Origin: Prochlorococcus sp. AG-442-N17
GTDB lineage: Bacteria > Cyanobacteriota > Cyanobacteriia > PCC-6307 > Cyanobiaceae
Direction: 5' to 3'
DNA length: 64,000 nt
Assembly (NCBI GenBank): GCA_003212375.1
Contig: QCPY01000006.1
Location: 1-64,000 of the forward strand
The notes beneath the pieces were generated by a model, which worked only from the letters and a program-made list of their open reading frames with translations, ran no database searches and was not told the origin of the DNA. Position numbers and translations under genes: made by a program. This document shows, piece after piece, positions 51,149 to 60,169 of this stretch (its first letter is position 1; each line of letters starts with the position of its first letter).

Positions 51149-52396
51149 TTAATCACATTTTGGCGCATTTTGTTGAATCCATTGCTTTCCTTTATAAATA
51201 GCTTCATCAAAGTTATTCAATCTATTAAATGCAAACTCTCTAGAAAGATAATCCATAAGCTTTCCTAATATAGGTCCATCATTAATTTTCAAATATTTTT
51301 TTACATCATTCCCTTTTACTAAATTAGAGGGATGAAATAATTTATCATCTTTATTTCGCCATCTTGAGAGCCAATCTATATGAAATATTTCTGGCAAGAA
51401 AAGAATAAAAGAAGGAAGAATCGTTTCTAATTCTTTATGCAAATCAAATCTTTCTTTTTCATTTAACTCATAAATATTTTTTTTATCTAATATCCGTTTC
51501 CATTTTTTTAATAACTTGATATGCAAAATTTCAGATTTGCTGAATGTAAGTTCTTTTAAAGTGCCTTCGTCTAAGATTTGACATAAAAAAAATAAAGGTA
51601 AAAATTGCTCCTTTTCTAATTGATTAAATTGTTCAAAATTAATTTTGTTTAAATCAATAAGTATCGAATCTCTGGCTGATTGTATATAGTCAAAAATTTT
51701 AAATTTATTAATTAATGAAATTGATAGAGAAGCATTTCCCCCCCTAATTATTCTCTGTATTTCATAATTAATTCTTTCATTAGCTACAAGTCTTAATTGA
51801 TTTCTATATTGTTTTAAATAATTCTTTAATTTATCGTCAATATTGAAATTCAATTCGGAAATAAAACGAAAGCATCTTAAAATTCTTAATGGATCATCAA
51901 TTAAGTTTTGCTTTGAATTAGTCCTTAGCAAAGAAAGTTGAATATCTTTTATTCCATTTAATGGGTCGATTAATAATTTACTTTCAAAAGAAAAAGCAAT
52001 CGCATTCATCGAAAAATCTCGGGTAAGTAGATCAATCTCTATAGATGAAGAAATCTGGTTAGCAATATCAATTGTTATGCATTTAAAAATAATTCTTACT
52101 ATCTCTCTAACATCATCAAGAATAATAAATTTTCCTTTAAAGTTATCCGCAATATTTTTCCCAATTTCAATAGCATTTTTCGGAACTACAATATCAACAT
52201 CAATTTTTTCATTTACTCTTCGTAAAATAATATCTCTTATATAACCCCCAACTAAGTAAGAACCAGAGGGTAAAAAAGACAAAATAAAATCCCAATTATT
52301 AAGTTTTATACTTCTATCTATTTCATTATTTATTAGTGTATGATCAATAATAGGATTAACTTTTTCATTTTTTTTCTTGATTATGTGCATTTGCAT
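51149..52396 (-). CDS. cca: CCA tRNA nucleotidyltransferase / poly(A) polymerase family
   Basis: A class II nucleotidyltransferase of 415 residues. The head has LVGGYIRDIILRR and the DVDIVVP metal motif, then RDFSMNAIAF and DDPLRILRCFRF, the Cca/PcnB signature. It could add CCA to tRNA 3' ends or, less likely, act as poly(A) polymerase. Two ATGs (52396, 52390) are possible starts; both overlap the 5' end of the divergent ycf34 gene. A TTG about 38 codons in would just keep the conserved head, so the overlap is likely but not proved. Confidence 0.86.
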   Translation of the reverse strand: MQMHIIKKKNEKVNPIIDHTLINNEIDRSIKLNNWDFILSFLPSGSYLVGGYIRDIILRRVNEKIDVDIVVPKNAIEIGKNIADNFKGKFIILDDVREIVRIIFKCITIDIANQISSSIEIDLLTRDFSMNAIAFSFESKLLIDPLNGIKDIQLSLLRTNSKQNLIDDPLRILRCFRFISELNFNIDDKLKNYLKQYRNQLRLVANERINYEIQRIIRGGNASLSISLINKFKIFDYIQSARDSILIDLNKINFEQFNQLEKEQFLPLFFLCQILDEGTLKELTFSKSEILHIKLLKKWKRILDKKNIYELNEKERFDLHKELETILPSFILFLPEIFHIDWLSRWRNKDDKLFHPSNLVKGNDVKKYLKINDGPILGKLMDYLSREFAFNRLNNFDEAIYKGKQWIQQNAPKCD

Positions 52397-52634
52397 TAAC
52401 TGTAAGTGGGTTGATAGATGTATTACTTATCATGATGTTGAAAATAATCATGGTGTTGAAAACATTTGCGATTCGCCTAATTTTAAAGCAAAAAAACCTT
52501 ACATTCATGTAAGTATAGTCAAAGATGGAGATAATGATTATAAAACAGATTGGGATGTCCAATCTTGTGCAAGTTTTATAGAAGAATATGGTAAGTGGTC
52601 TAGTTGCAATCCTGGTTTAGAATTGCCTGTTTAA
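52383..52634 (+). CDS. ycf34: Ycf34, Fe-S-binding protein
   Basis: A small protein beginning MCICINCKWVDRC, with further Cys in DSPNF and SCASF regions. This matches Ycf34, a cyanobacterial and red-algal-plastid protein reported to bind an iron-sulfur cluster and to affect photosynthetic electron transport. I start it at the ATG at 52383, because the family begins with MCIC; the frame opens two codons earlier. Its 5' end overlaps that of cca on the other strand. tsaB follows after 6 bases. Confidence 0.92.
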   Translation: MCICINCKWVDRCITYHDVENNHGVENICDSPNFKAKKPYIHVSIVKDGDNDYKTDWDVQSCASFIEEYGKWSSCNPGLELPV

Positions 52635-52640
52635 AGGTAA

Positions 52641-53291
52641 ATGTCTTACGATTTAAAAAAATCAAATCTATTAACCCTAGCAATTCATAGTTCTGATAAT
52701 TTTTTTGGATTTGCATATAGAGAAAATAAGGATAATTTGTCGGATAAATTCTTTGTAAAAAAATTTGATAAAGATTTATGTAATAATCTAGTAGTTGATT
52801 TTGCAAAGTTTTTTAAAAAAGAGAACTTTAAGAAAATTAATAAAATATCTGTGAGTATAGGGCCTGCTAATTTTAATGCTTCAAGACAAATAGTTGTTTT
52901 AGCAAGAACTCTTTCTCAGCAAATCAATTGCACACTAGACGGCTTTAGTTCTTTTGAATTGATGGCAAAAAGAATTGCTATAAAAAATAAAATAACTTCA
53001 GATCAAAAAGAATTCTGGATTTTTAAAAAATTAAAAAGAAGAGGCTATATTGCAGGACAATATGAAATAAATATTTCTCAAAAAACAAAAAAAATTATTA
53101 ATATAAAAGAAAAAATAATACCAAAAATATTTGAAGAATTAAAAAATAAAGATTGCTCTTATCAAGCTGATTATAACGAAATCGAAGATTTAAAAGAATT
53201 ATTGACTTTATCTGATAAAAATTCACTAAACTCAAATTTCAATTCATGGAATAAAGTACTTCCTCTATATTCTAGATCCCCAATTAACTAA
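52641..53291 (+). CDS. tsaB: tRNA threonylcarbamoyladenosine synthesis partner TsaB (YeaZ)
   Basis: An ASKHA-fold protein of 216 residues that supports TsaD in making t6A37. It shows an N-terminal LLTLAIHSS strand and SIGPANFNASRQIVVLARTL, equivalent to the GPGSFTGLR region of TsaB, though that motif is weakly kept (GPANFNASR). The C-terminal half is lysine-rich and poorly conserved. It follows ycf34 by 6 bases. Confidence 0.8.
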   Translation: MSYDLKKSNLLTLAIHSSDNFFGFAYRENKDNLSDKFFVKKFDKDLCNNLVVDFAKFFKKENFKKINKISVSIGPANFNASRQIVVLARTLSQQINCTLDGFSSFELMAKRIAIKNKITSDQKEFWIFKKLKRRGYIAGQYEINISQKTKKIINIKEKIIPKIFEELKNKDCSYQADYNEIEDLKELLTLSDKNSLNSNFNSWNKVLPLYSRSPIN

Positions 53292-53295
53292 AAAT

Positions 53296-53916
53296 TTAGT
53301 CAAGCATATTATTTATAGATTCCTGCAAAGATCTTGTTACTATAGCCAATTTATCTTTTGATGAAAATTTTGGCGGGTTTATAGGTTTTCCAACTTTAAT
53401 AACTATTTTTGTAAAAAATGGAATACAAAATCTGAATCTAACTAACTTGTGTGAATTAATAATTGCGACTGGTAACAACAACTTTTGGTTCTTAAATGCT
53501 AGGAGTGCCGCGCCTTGTTTTGGCTTGTTTACACGGCCATCTTTTTGACGAGTACCGTCAATAAAAATCCCAATACTTTTGTTATTTGATAACTTTTCAC
53601 ATGCAATTTTAATGGTATTTTTATCAGCCATACCTCTCTTTACAGGGTAAGCACCGCAAGCTTTGATTATATAGCCAAGCAAAGGAATGCTAAAAAGTTC
53701 TGACTTTGCCATAAAAGATATATTACGACCAACAGCATGTCCTAATAAAGGTGGGTCAAACAAGGATCCATGATTAGAAACCAATATAAAAGAACCTTGT
53801 TTAGGAATATTTTCTCTCCCAACCAAAATTCCTCTAAATAGCAATTTATAAATAGGAAATATAATTACTTGACTTACCAATTGATATATTATTTTTTGAT
53901 AAAAATTACTTTTCAT
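53296..53916 (-). CDS. plsC: 1-acyl-sn-glycerol-3-phosphate acyltransferase
   Basis: Adds the second acyl chain to make phosphatidic acid. The first family motif is NHGSLFD at 48-54 (NHx4D), and the second is IDGTR at 119-123, where most members have PEGTR. An N-terminal hydrophobic helix (about 9-28) anchors it to the membrane. The 206 residues are typical. It follows fabD by 4 bases in the plsX-fabH-fabD-plsC run. Confidence 0.9.
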   Translation of the reverse strand: MKSNFYQKIIYQLVSQVIIFPIYKLLFRGILVGRENIPKQGSFILVSNHGSLFDPPLLGHAVGRNISFMAKSELFSIPLLGYIIKACGAYPVKRGMADKNTIKIACEKLSNNKSIGIFIDGTRQKDGRVNKPKQGAALLAFKNQKLLLPVAIINSHKLVRFRFCIPFFTKIVIKVGKPINPPKFSSKDKLAIVTRSLQESINNMLD

Positions 53917-53920
53917 GAAA

Positions 53921-54817
53921 TCAGTAGTTAATTTGGCCCGAAGAAGAAACTTGAGAAATCTTTACTTCCTTTAAATGCCTTTTCCCTAAACCTCCCAGTA
54001 CATTAGAGGGGCCAATTTCTACAATATGAAGGTTACTACTTTTTGCCATTAGATTCATTGTTTCACGCCATCTCACACCATTACACATTTGATTTTTTAA
54101 TCTAGCTTTCAATTCATCTGGATCAATAGATAGTAAAGGATTAGAGTTGCTTATAACTGGCGTATTAGGTTGCTTAAATTCAACATTATCCAAATATTTT
54201 GAGAATTTAATTGATGGTTCTTTCATAAATGGTGAATGAAAGGCACCTGAGACATTTAGTTTAAGAAATCTTTTACAAGTAATACGTTGCGAAATATTAT
54301 CCAAAGCCTTTTCGCTGCCTGATAAAACAACTTGAGAATCACTATTATCGTTTGCTATTACAAGATCATCAATCTCCTCTACCAACAAATCCAGTTGGCT
54401 CCTATCAAAACCAATTAATGCTGCCATTGATCCCTTTGCAGCATCTGCCATTAATTTAGATCTTTCTTTTATGAGTAATACAGAATCTTCAAAAGACAAA
54501 ACATCTGCACAATATAAAGCGGTGATTTCGCCTAAACTATGGCCAGCAATATAATTCGGTTTAAAACCATTTTCTTTTAAAGAATCTAATAAAACCGACT
54601 CAACCAAAAAAAGACAAATTTGTGTATTTTTTGTGTTATTTAGGTCTTCGTCTAGATTATTTTTCTCAGCAACTTGTTCACAAATTTCAAATAAATCTCT
54701 CTCGAATACTTTAGAAGCGTATTTAAATCTATCTTTTGCATTTGGCAAATTTATTATCTCATTTGCCATTCCAATTTTTTGTGAACCCTGTCCAGGGAAT
54801 ACCCAAGCTACTGTCAT
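53921..54817 (-). CDS. fabD: Malonyl-CoA:ACP transacylase
   Basis: Loads malonyl groups onto ACP. The 298 residues begin VAWVFPGQGSQKIGM, with the nucleophile Ser94 in GHSLGE and the later AFHSPFM histidine. Its place between fabH and plsC completes a lipid-initiation run. The start lies 17 bases from the fabH stop. Confidence 0.96.
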   Translation of the reverse strand: MTVAWVFPGQGSQKIGMANEIINLPNAKDRFKYASKVFERDLFEICEQVAEKNNLDEDLNNTKNTQICLFLVESVLLDSLKENGFKPNYIAGHSLGEITALYCADVLSFEDSVLLIKERSKLMADAAKGSMAALIGFDRSQLDLLVEEIDDLVIANDNSDSQVVLSGSEKALDNISQRITCKRFLKLNVSGAFHSPFMKEPSIKFSKYLDNVEFKQPNTPVISNSNPLLSIDPDELKARLKNQMCNGVRWRETMNLMAKSSNLHIVEIGPSNVLGGLGKRHLKEVKISQVSSSGQINY

Positions 54818-54834
54818 AATAATTCCTTTTTATT

Positions 54835-55842
54835 TTAACCCCAGCGAATGAGGGCTGCACCCCAACTTAACCCAGCACCAAAACCACTGGTGGCAATAAC
54901 ATCATTTTGTTTAATTTTCTTATTTCTTACTGCCTCATCAAGTATTAAAGGAATTGTCGCTGCTGAGGTATTGCCATAGGCACTCAAATTACTGAGAATT
55001 TTCCCTTTCGAAAAATTTAGTCTATCTCCCACAGAATCTAAAATTCTTTGATTAGCTTGATGTAACAAAAGCCAATCAACATCCTCTGATTTATAATTGC
55101 TTTTTTTTAATAAATTATCAATTATTAATGGTATTTCTCTGACTGCAAACTTATATACTTCCTGACCATTCATTGAAATTGAAGAAAAACCACCAGTTGA
55201 ATAATTAATATTTTCAACAATTACATCTCGATTATTTTGAGATAAAAGATTTAAAAAACAACCTCTTTTACCATCTGTTCGCATATCAAATCCAATTAAA
55301 TTATCAAATTCATTCGTAGCTTCAATAGCTATAGCACCAGCTCCATCTCCAAATAGAATACAACTTCTTCTATCATTCCAATCTACATAACTTGAAAGTT
55401 GATCAGATCCTATAACTATTGCCCTTTTATAGCTACCTGTTTTAAGAAATTGAGACGCTGTTATTGCCGCAAACAAAAAACCGCTACATGCAGCTGTTAA
55501 ATCAAAAGCTACGGCATTATTAGCACCTAATTTTTCTTGAATACTAGGAGCAGAACCAAATAAATCATTAGGGGTGGAAGTGGCTAAAATTATTAAATCA
55601 ATTGTATCTATATCCCATTTAGTCATCTTAATTGCTGCTAATGCTGCTTTATAACCCATTTGACTTACATCTTCCTCTGAGCCAGATATCCTTCTCTCCG
55701 ATATACCTGTTCTAGATTTTATCCACTCATCACTTGTATCTACTTTCTTACTAATATCGTGATTAGTCAGAATTTGATTTGGAACATAACTTCCACTTCC
55801 TTTAAATGAAACTCCAATTTGATTTAAATTTATTCCTTTCAA
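54835..55842 (-). CDS. fabH: 3-oxoacyl-ACP synthase III
   Basis: Starts fatty-acid chains by condensing acetyl-CoA and malonyl-ACP. The 335 residues carry the catalytic triad: Cys119 in TAACSGF, His in LLLHQANQRI, and Asn in SAYGNTSAATIP. It stands between plsX and fabD, the order found in many bacteria. The 53-base gap upstream separates it from plsX. Confidence 0.97.
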   Translation of the reverse strand: MKGINLNQIGVSFKGSGSYVPNQILTNHDISKKVDTSDEWIKSRTGISERRISGSEEDVSQMGYKAALAAIKMTKWDIDTIDLIILATSTPNDLFGSAPSIQEKLGANNAVAFDLTAACSGFLFAAITASQFLKTGSYKRAIVIGSDQLSSYVDWNDRRSCILFGDGAGAIAIEATNEFDNLIGFDMRTDGKRGCFLNLLSQNNRDVIVENINYSTGGFSSISMNGQEVYKFAVREIPLIIDNLLKKSNYKSEDVDWLLLHQANQRILDSVGDRLNFSKGKILSNLSAYGNTSAATIPLILDEAVRNKKIKQNDVIATSGFGAGLSWGAALIRWG

Positions 55843-55895
55843 AAGTGTTATCTAATTACTTATATAAGTCAAACATAAATCTGTCAAAATATGTT

Positions 55896-57308
55896 TTAAG
55901 TTTTTAAAACTTGAAGCTTTTGAAGCTGATTTAAATTTTCCATAACATCATGATTTACAGCAGAGTGAGCTAAACGAAGAGCACTCACAACAGATAAAGA
56001 CTTACTACTACCATGGCCAATTACGCAAATACCATTTACCCCAAGCAATAATGCTCCTCCATGTTCAGCATGATCAAGCCTTTTCTTAATCCTTAGCAAA
56101 TTACTTTTTAAAAAAGCAGAACCAACTTTACCTCTTCTTCCTCTGGGTAGTTCGGATCGTAAAATATCTAATAAAACTCCTCCAACGGACTCAAGAAATT
56201 TAAGTAGTATATTTCCTGTAAAACCGTCACAAACAACGACATCAAAATTTCCAGACAAAACGTCTCTTCCTTCACAATTTCCACCAAAATCAAAACTTTT
56301 TTCATTGGATAACAATTCAAATGTTTTCAAAGACAAGTCGTTACCTTTACATTCTTCTTCCCCAATATTTAATAAACCAATTCGTGGCTTTTCTATTTGT
56401 AAAACATCCTTGGCATAAACATTACCAAGAAGAGCAAATTGATGAAGATATGAGGGTTTACAATCTGTATTTGCTCCGACATCTAAAACTAATACAGGTC
56501 GAGTTTGATCTCTAGTTGGAAATAATGCTCCTATTGCAGGGCGTTCAATACCTTTCAATCTACCTATCCTAAAAATTGCTGAAGCCATCAGAGCCCCTGA
56601 ATTACCAGCCGAGTAAACAGCTTTTGCTTTATTAGTTTTAACTAGATCCATAGCAATATTTATACTTGCATCTTTTTTCTTTCTTACTGCTGTTGCTTCC
56701 TCATTCATCCCTATGGGATCTCCACTATCTATTAATTCAAAACGATTATTATCAATTTCTTTTTCTAATAAATCTATTAGACCAACTTTTTCAGCTTCAT
56801 CTCTAACTTTTTCAATTTTTCCTACAAACTTTATATTTATTGGAAATCTAGAAATTGCATCTAGGCATCCCTCCAATATAGGTACTGGTGCATAATCTCC
56901 TCCCATACCGTCAACTGCGATCCAAATTCTCTCAGAATTAAATACTTCTTCTTTATTTGAATAATTTTCATTATTTTGTAACCTTTTTAGTGGATCAAAA
57001 ACTAATGGCTGCAAAGTATTTTTTGCAATTGAACTAGCATTTGAAACTACACTACTAGCAGTATTAACAACTGATTCAGCACTAGATACTACATTTCCAG
57101 CTACATTACCAGCTACATTACTTGCGGTACTTACAACTGAGCCAGCACTAGATACTACATTTCCAGCTACATTGCCTGCAACATTACTTGCAGTGGTTGC
57201 AGAATTAGCCGCAGTATCAACTATTGAAGTTACAGCAGAATTTCTTTTATACCAAATAACTAATCTTCTTATAGCTCTAGACTTTTTATGAGAAGAATAT
57301 TTTTCCAT
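55896..57308 (-). CDS. plsX: Phosphate acyltransferase PlsX with repeat-bearing N-terminal extension
   Basis: Converts acyl-ACP to acyl-phosphate, the donor for the first glycerol acylation. The catalytic part begins near residue 127 (RIWIAVDGMGGDYAPVP) and ends normally, with EEATAVRKKKDASI, YSAGNSGALMAS and GFTGNI. The 470 residues exceed the usual 330-350 because of an extension: a basic start (KKSRAIRRLVIWYKR), then five tandem 11-residue repeats at 39-93 rich in Ala, Val, Ser and Asn. The ATG directly follows the rpaB stop, which supports this long start; a TTG near residue 99 would give a shorter form. Confidence 0.92.
   Translation of the reverse strand: MEKYSSHKKSRAIRRLVIWYKRNSAVTSIVDTAANSATTASNVAGNVAGNVVSSAGSVVSTASNVAGNVAGNVVSSAESVVNTASSVVSNASSIAKNTLQPLVFDPLKRLQNNENYSNKEEVFNSERIWIAVDGMGGDYAPVPILEGCLDAISRFPINIKFVGKIEKVRDEAEKVGLIDLLEKEIDNNRFELIDSGDPIGMNEEATAVRKKKDASINIAMDLVKTNKAKAVYSAGNSGALMASAIFRIGRLKGIERPAIGALFPTRDQTRPVLVLDVGANTDCKPSYLHQFALLGNVYAKDVLQIEKPRIGLLNIGEEECKGNDLSLKTFELLSNEKSFDFGGNCEGRDVLSGNFDVVVCDGFTGNILLKFLESVGGVLLDILRSELPRGRRGKVGSAFLKSNLLRIKKRLDHAEHGGALLLGVNGICVIGHGSSKSLSVVSALRLAHSAVNHDVMENLNQLQKLQVLKT
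57030..57194 (-). repeat. Tandem repeats in plsX encoding five 11-residue units (66-bp paired unit)
   Basis: Residues 39-93 of PlsX are five 11-mers: TASNVAGNVAG, NVVSSAGSVVS, TASNVAGNVAG, NVVSSAESVVN, TASSVVSNASS. At DNA level two near-identical 66-base copies sit end to end (offset 66, for example GCACTAGATACTACATTTCC recurs at that spacing). The fifth unit is diverged. The near-identity of the copies suggests a recent duplication. Confidence 0.88.
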
Positions 57309-58055
57309 CTACTTACCATCAAATGGAGATATATCGACTATTCTCTGAAACAAATATCCTGTACCTCTTGCAGTAAGAATTAATTCAGGATTTGCAGGAT
57401 CCGCTTCCAATTTTGATCTTAATCTCGATATATGAACATCAACTACTCTAGTATCTACATGCCTTTCAGGAGTGTAGCCCCAAACCTCTTTTAAAATCTC
57501 ACCTCTACTAAATGGTTCTCCTGATCGACTGACTAAAAGTTCTAGAAGACTAAATTCCATTCCTGTTAATCTTATCCTTTCATCACTTTTAAAAACTTGT
57601 CTTCTATTTGTATCAATTTTAATGTCAGTTACTAAAATTAAACCCGAATTAGGCATGCCAGGAAGTTGTTCTTTATCTATTCGTCTTAAAACACACCTAA
57701 TTCTAGCTTCTAATTCTTTTGGACTAAATGGTTTAACAACATAATCATCAGCACCTAATTCTAAGCCTGTAATTCTATCTGCTACATCTCCCAATGCAGT
57801 CAACATAACAATAGGTACATCAGAATCTTTTCTTAATTCTTGACAGACTCCATACCCATCTAATTTAGGCATCATTACATCAAGTACAACCAAATCAGGA
57901 TCATAATCTTTGAATAACTTTAATGCTTCTTTACCATCACAAGCAGTTACCACTTTGTAACCAATCATTGAGAGACGGGTTTCGAGTATTCTTCTAATGC
58001 TTGCCTCATCATCAGCGACCAGGATTGTTTCTTTTGTTTGACTAGATACAGCCAT
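57309..58055 (-). CDS. rpaB: OmpR-type response regulator RpaB (Ycf27)
   Basis: A 248-residue regulator: a receiver domain with the acidic pair D15-D16, phospho-acceptor Asp59 in VLDVMMP and VKPFSP, and a winged-helix domain with LTGMEFSLLELLVSR and VDVHISRLRSKLE. The sequence is very close to RpaB/Ycf27, the essential cyanobacterial high-light and energy-transfer regulator acting with Hik33. Its stop abuts the plsX ATG, so plsX expression is probably linked to it. Confidence 0.94.
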   Translation of the reverse strand: MAVSSQTKETILVADDEASIRRILETRLSMIGYKVVTACDGKEALKLFKDYDPDLVVLDVMMPKLDGYGVCQELRKDSDVPIVMLTALGDVADRITGLELGADDYVVKPFSPKELEARIRCVLRRIDKEQLPGMPNSGLILVTDIKIDTNRRQVFKSDERIRLTGMEFSLLELLVSRSGEPFSRGEILKEVWGYTPERHVDTRVVDVHISRLRSKLEADPANPELILTARGTGYLFQRIVDISPFDGK

Positions 58056-58161
58056 TTGTTTCTATTAGCTAATCAGTAAGAGAATTTATCATTTACCCAA
58101 TCTAACTTGTAGAGGGGCAATATCCCAAATATGTCGGTTCCTCAATCTAATCTAAAATTAA

Positions 58162-59514
58162 ATGCCTAGTAAATTTACGACTTTTATTTGTCAAAATTGT
58201 GGAGCTGAAACTTCTCAATACTTTGGTAGATGCGTCAATTGTAATGAATGGAATACAATCGTTGAGGAAAAGAAAAACTCGAGACCTAAAACAAAAAATG
58301 TTACCGAAAGTAAAAGCTCTAAGCTTTTACGTGAAATTGAAATTAATACCATTACAAGATTTACAAGTGGTTTTAAAGAGTTTGATAGAGTTCTCGGAGG
58401 AGGAATAGTACCTGGCTCTATAGTTTTGCTTGGGGGAGAACCAGGCATCGGTAAAAGTACAATTGTTCTCCAATCTGCAGGAAAAATATCCCTCAATGAA
58501 AAAGTTTTATACATCACTGCCGAAGAATCTTTAGAACAAGTAAAAATCAGATGGGAACGATTAAACCAAAACAGCCTCGATTTAAAAATTTTTGCTGAGA
58601 CCAATTTATCCTTAATTATCGAAGAGATAAAAAAAATAAAACCTAGTTTTGCCATTATAGATAGTATTCAAGCGATTAATAATGATGAAATGGAAAGTTC
58701 CCCAGGATCTGTTTCCCAGGTTAGGGCTTGTTCATCTGAACTTCAGAACCTTGCTAAGGAAAATAATATCGCGCTTCTGATAATAGGCCATGTTACGAAA
58801 GATGGAGCTCTAGCAGGTCCAAAAACTTTAGAACATTTAGTAGATGTTGTTCTTAACTTTGAGGGTGATAATATAGCATCTCATAGATTACTAAGAGGTG
58901 TAAAAAATAGGTTTGGATCAACTTTTGAAATTGGAATTTTCGAAATGCTAGAAAATGGCTTACAAGAAATTCGCAACCCTAGTTCAATCTTCACTAATAA
59001 GGAAAATATATCTGGTGTCACAACTACAATAACTAATGAGGGGTCAAGACCATTTGCAGTAGATATTCAAGCATTGGTAAATAAAACTTTCTACAATAAC
59101 CCTAGACGTACTACAACAGGAATCAATATCAATAGATTGCACCAGATATTGGCAGTCATAGAAAAACATGTTGGGATTAAATTATCAGAATATGATTGTT
59201 ACATAGCGACAGGTGGGGGTTTTGAAATAAATGATCCATCTTCAGATTTAGGAGTTGCGATCTCAATCTTATCTAGCTTAAAAAATATCCCACCCTTAAA
59301 AAATTGTTCATTTATTGGAGAATTAGGTTTAAGTGGTCAGGTAAGACAAGCAAGTAATCTTCGAGCCAAAATTGATGAGGCTATTAGGTTAGGTATCCAG
59401 AATGTTGTGATACCAAAAACTACTTTTGAAATTAAAGATAGTTTTCAAGACCTAATAAAGATTAAAGAAATTTCTAAAATTAATGAAGCTATTAATTATG
59501 CTTTAAAAGAATAA
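58162..59514 (+). CDS. radA: DNA repair protein RadA (Sms)
   Basis: A RecA-like branch-migration protein of 450 residues. It has an N-terminal zinc finger (C10, C13, C24, C27), Walker A GEPGIGKST near 92-100, the RadA-specific KNRFG motif, and a C-terminal Lon-like domain (GGGFEINDPSSDLGVAISILSS). All hallmark parts are intact. It is divergent from rpaB across 106 bases and converges with ycf3, 12 bases apart. Confidence 0.96.
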   Translation: MPSKFTTFICQNCGAETSQYFGRCVNCNEWNTIVEEKKNSRPKTKNVTESKSSKLLREIEINTITRFTSGFKEFDRVLGGGIVPGSIVLLGGEPGIGKSTIVLQSAGKISLNEKVLYITAEESLEQVKIRWERLNQNSLDLKIFAETNLSLIIEEIKKIKPSFAIIDSIQAINNDEMESSPGSVSQVRACSSELQNLAKENNIALLIIGHVTKDGALAGPKTLEHLVDVVLNFEGDNIASHRLLRGVKNRFGSTFEIGIFEMLENGLQEIRNPSSIFTNKENISGVTTTITNEGSRPFAVDIQALVNKTFYNNPRRTTTGININRLHQILAVIEKHVGIKLSEYDCYIATGGGFEINDPSSDLGVAISILSSLKNIPPLKNCSFIGELGLSGQVRQASNLRAKIDEAIRLGIQNVVIPKTTFEIKDSFQDLIKIKEISKINEAINYALKE

Positions 59515-59526
59515 ATCAAGAATAAT

Positions 59527-60048
59527 CTACAGATAAATATCAATCGAACTCCTTCCAGAAGTTTTTAACCAGTTTTCAATATCTAAGTATCCACCAGGAT
59601 AAAGTCTTACAGCCTTAGACCATACTTCTGCAGCTTTATCGAACCAAATATCTCTTTGATCTAAGTCACCATTCTGTTCAGCATATCTTCCCCTTTTTTC
59701 ATAAATTAAACCTATATTTTTTAAACAAGATGGCTGTTTGGGATTCTCAACTAATGCTTTTTGATAAGTTTCTATAGATAGATCTTCCTCTCCATTACTC
59801 ATATATATTATTGCCATATTTTTTAATGTTTCTCCTCTATCAATTTTATTTTCTTCTAATAATAGACTTTCTTTATAGTAATCTAGAGCTTCCGAATAAT
59901 CACCATTATTTTGTGCGGCTAATCCATCTCGATAGTATATGTACGCTTTTTTTTCTTTATCAGCAATTGGCATTATTTTAACGATAGATTCAGCTATTAC
60001 AGTAAAAGCTTTATCAATAAAGTTGTCTCTGTTTTGATTACTAGGCAC
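59527..60048 (-). CDS. ycf3: Photosystem I assembly protein Ycf3
   Basis: A 173-residue protein built of three TPR units (about 35-140; [58 protein letters not shown]). This is Ycf3, a thylakoid-associated chaperone needed to assemble photosystem I. The N-terminal [20 protein letters not shown] is typical. It is divergent from the copper ATPase across 121 bases. Confidence 0.95.
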   Translation of the reverse strand: MPSNQNRDNFIDKAFTVIAESIVKIMPIADKEKKAYIYYRDGLAAQNNGDYSEALDYYKESLLLEENKIDRGETLKNMAIIYMSNGEEDLSIETYQKALVENPKQPSCLKNIGLIYEKRGRYAEQNGDLDQRDIWFDKAAEVWSKAVRLYPGGYLDIENWLKTSGRSSIDIYL

Positions 60049-60169
60049 TTTTGTAAGTTTAATAGATTAAATTAGTCAATTAATTTTCAACTATTTAAAA
60101 ATTCTATAACATTTTTTATTATAATTTAAAAATAAATCAAAGCATTAAATTGCCCTCATTGCAAAAAAT

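Noticed and set aside
57030-57194. Possible CRISPR-like array
   Set aside because: The repeats are directly adjacent without spacers and encode in-frame 11-residue units of PlsX.
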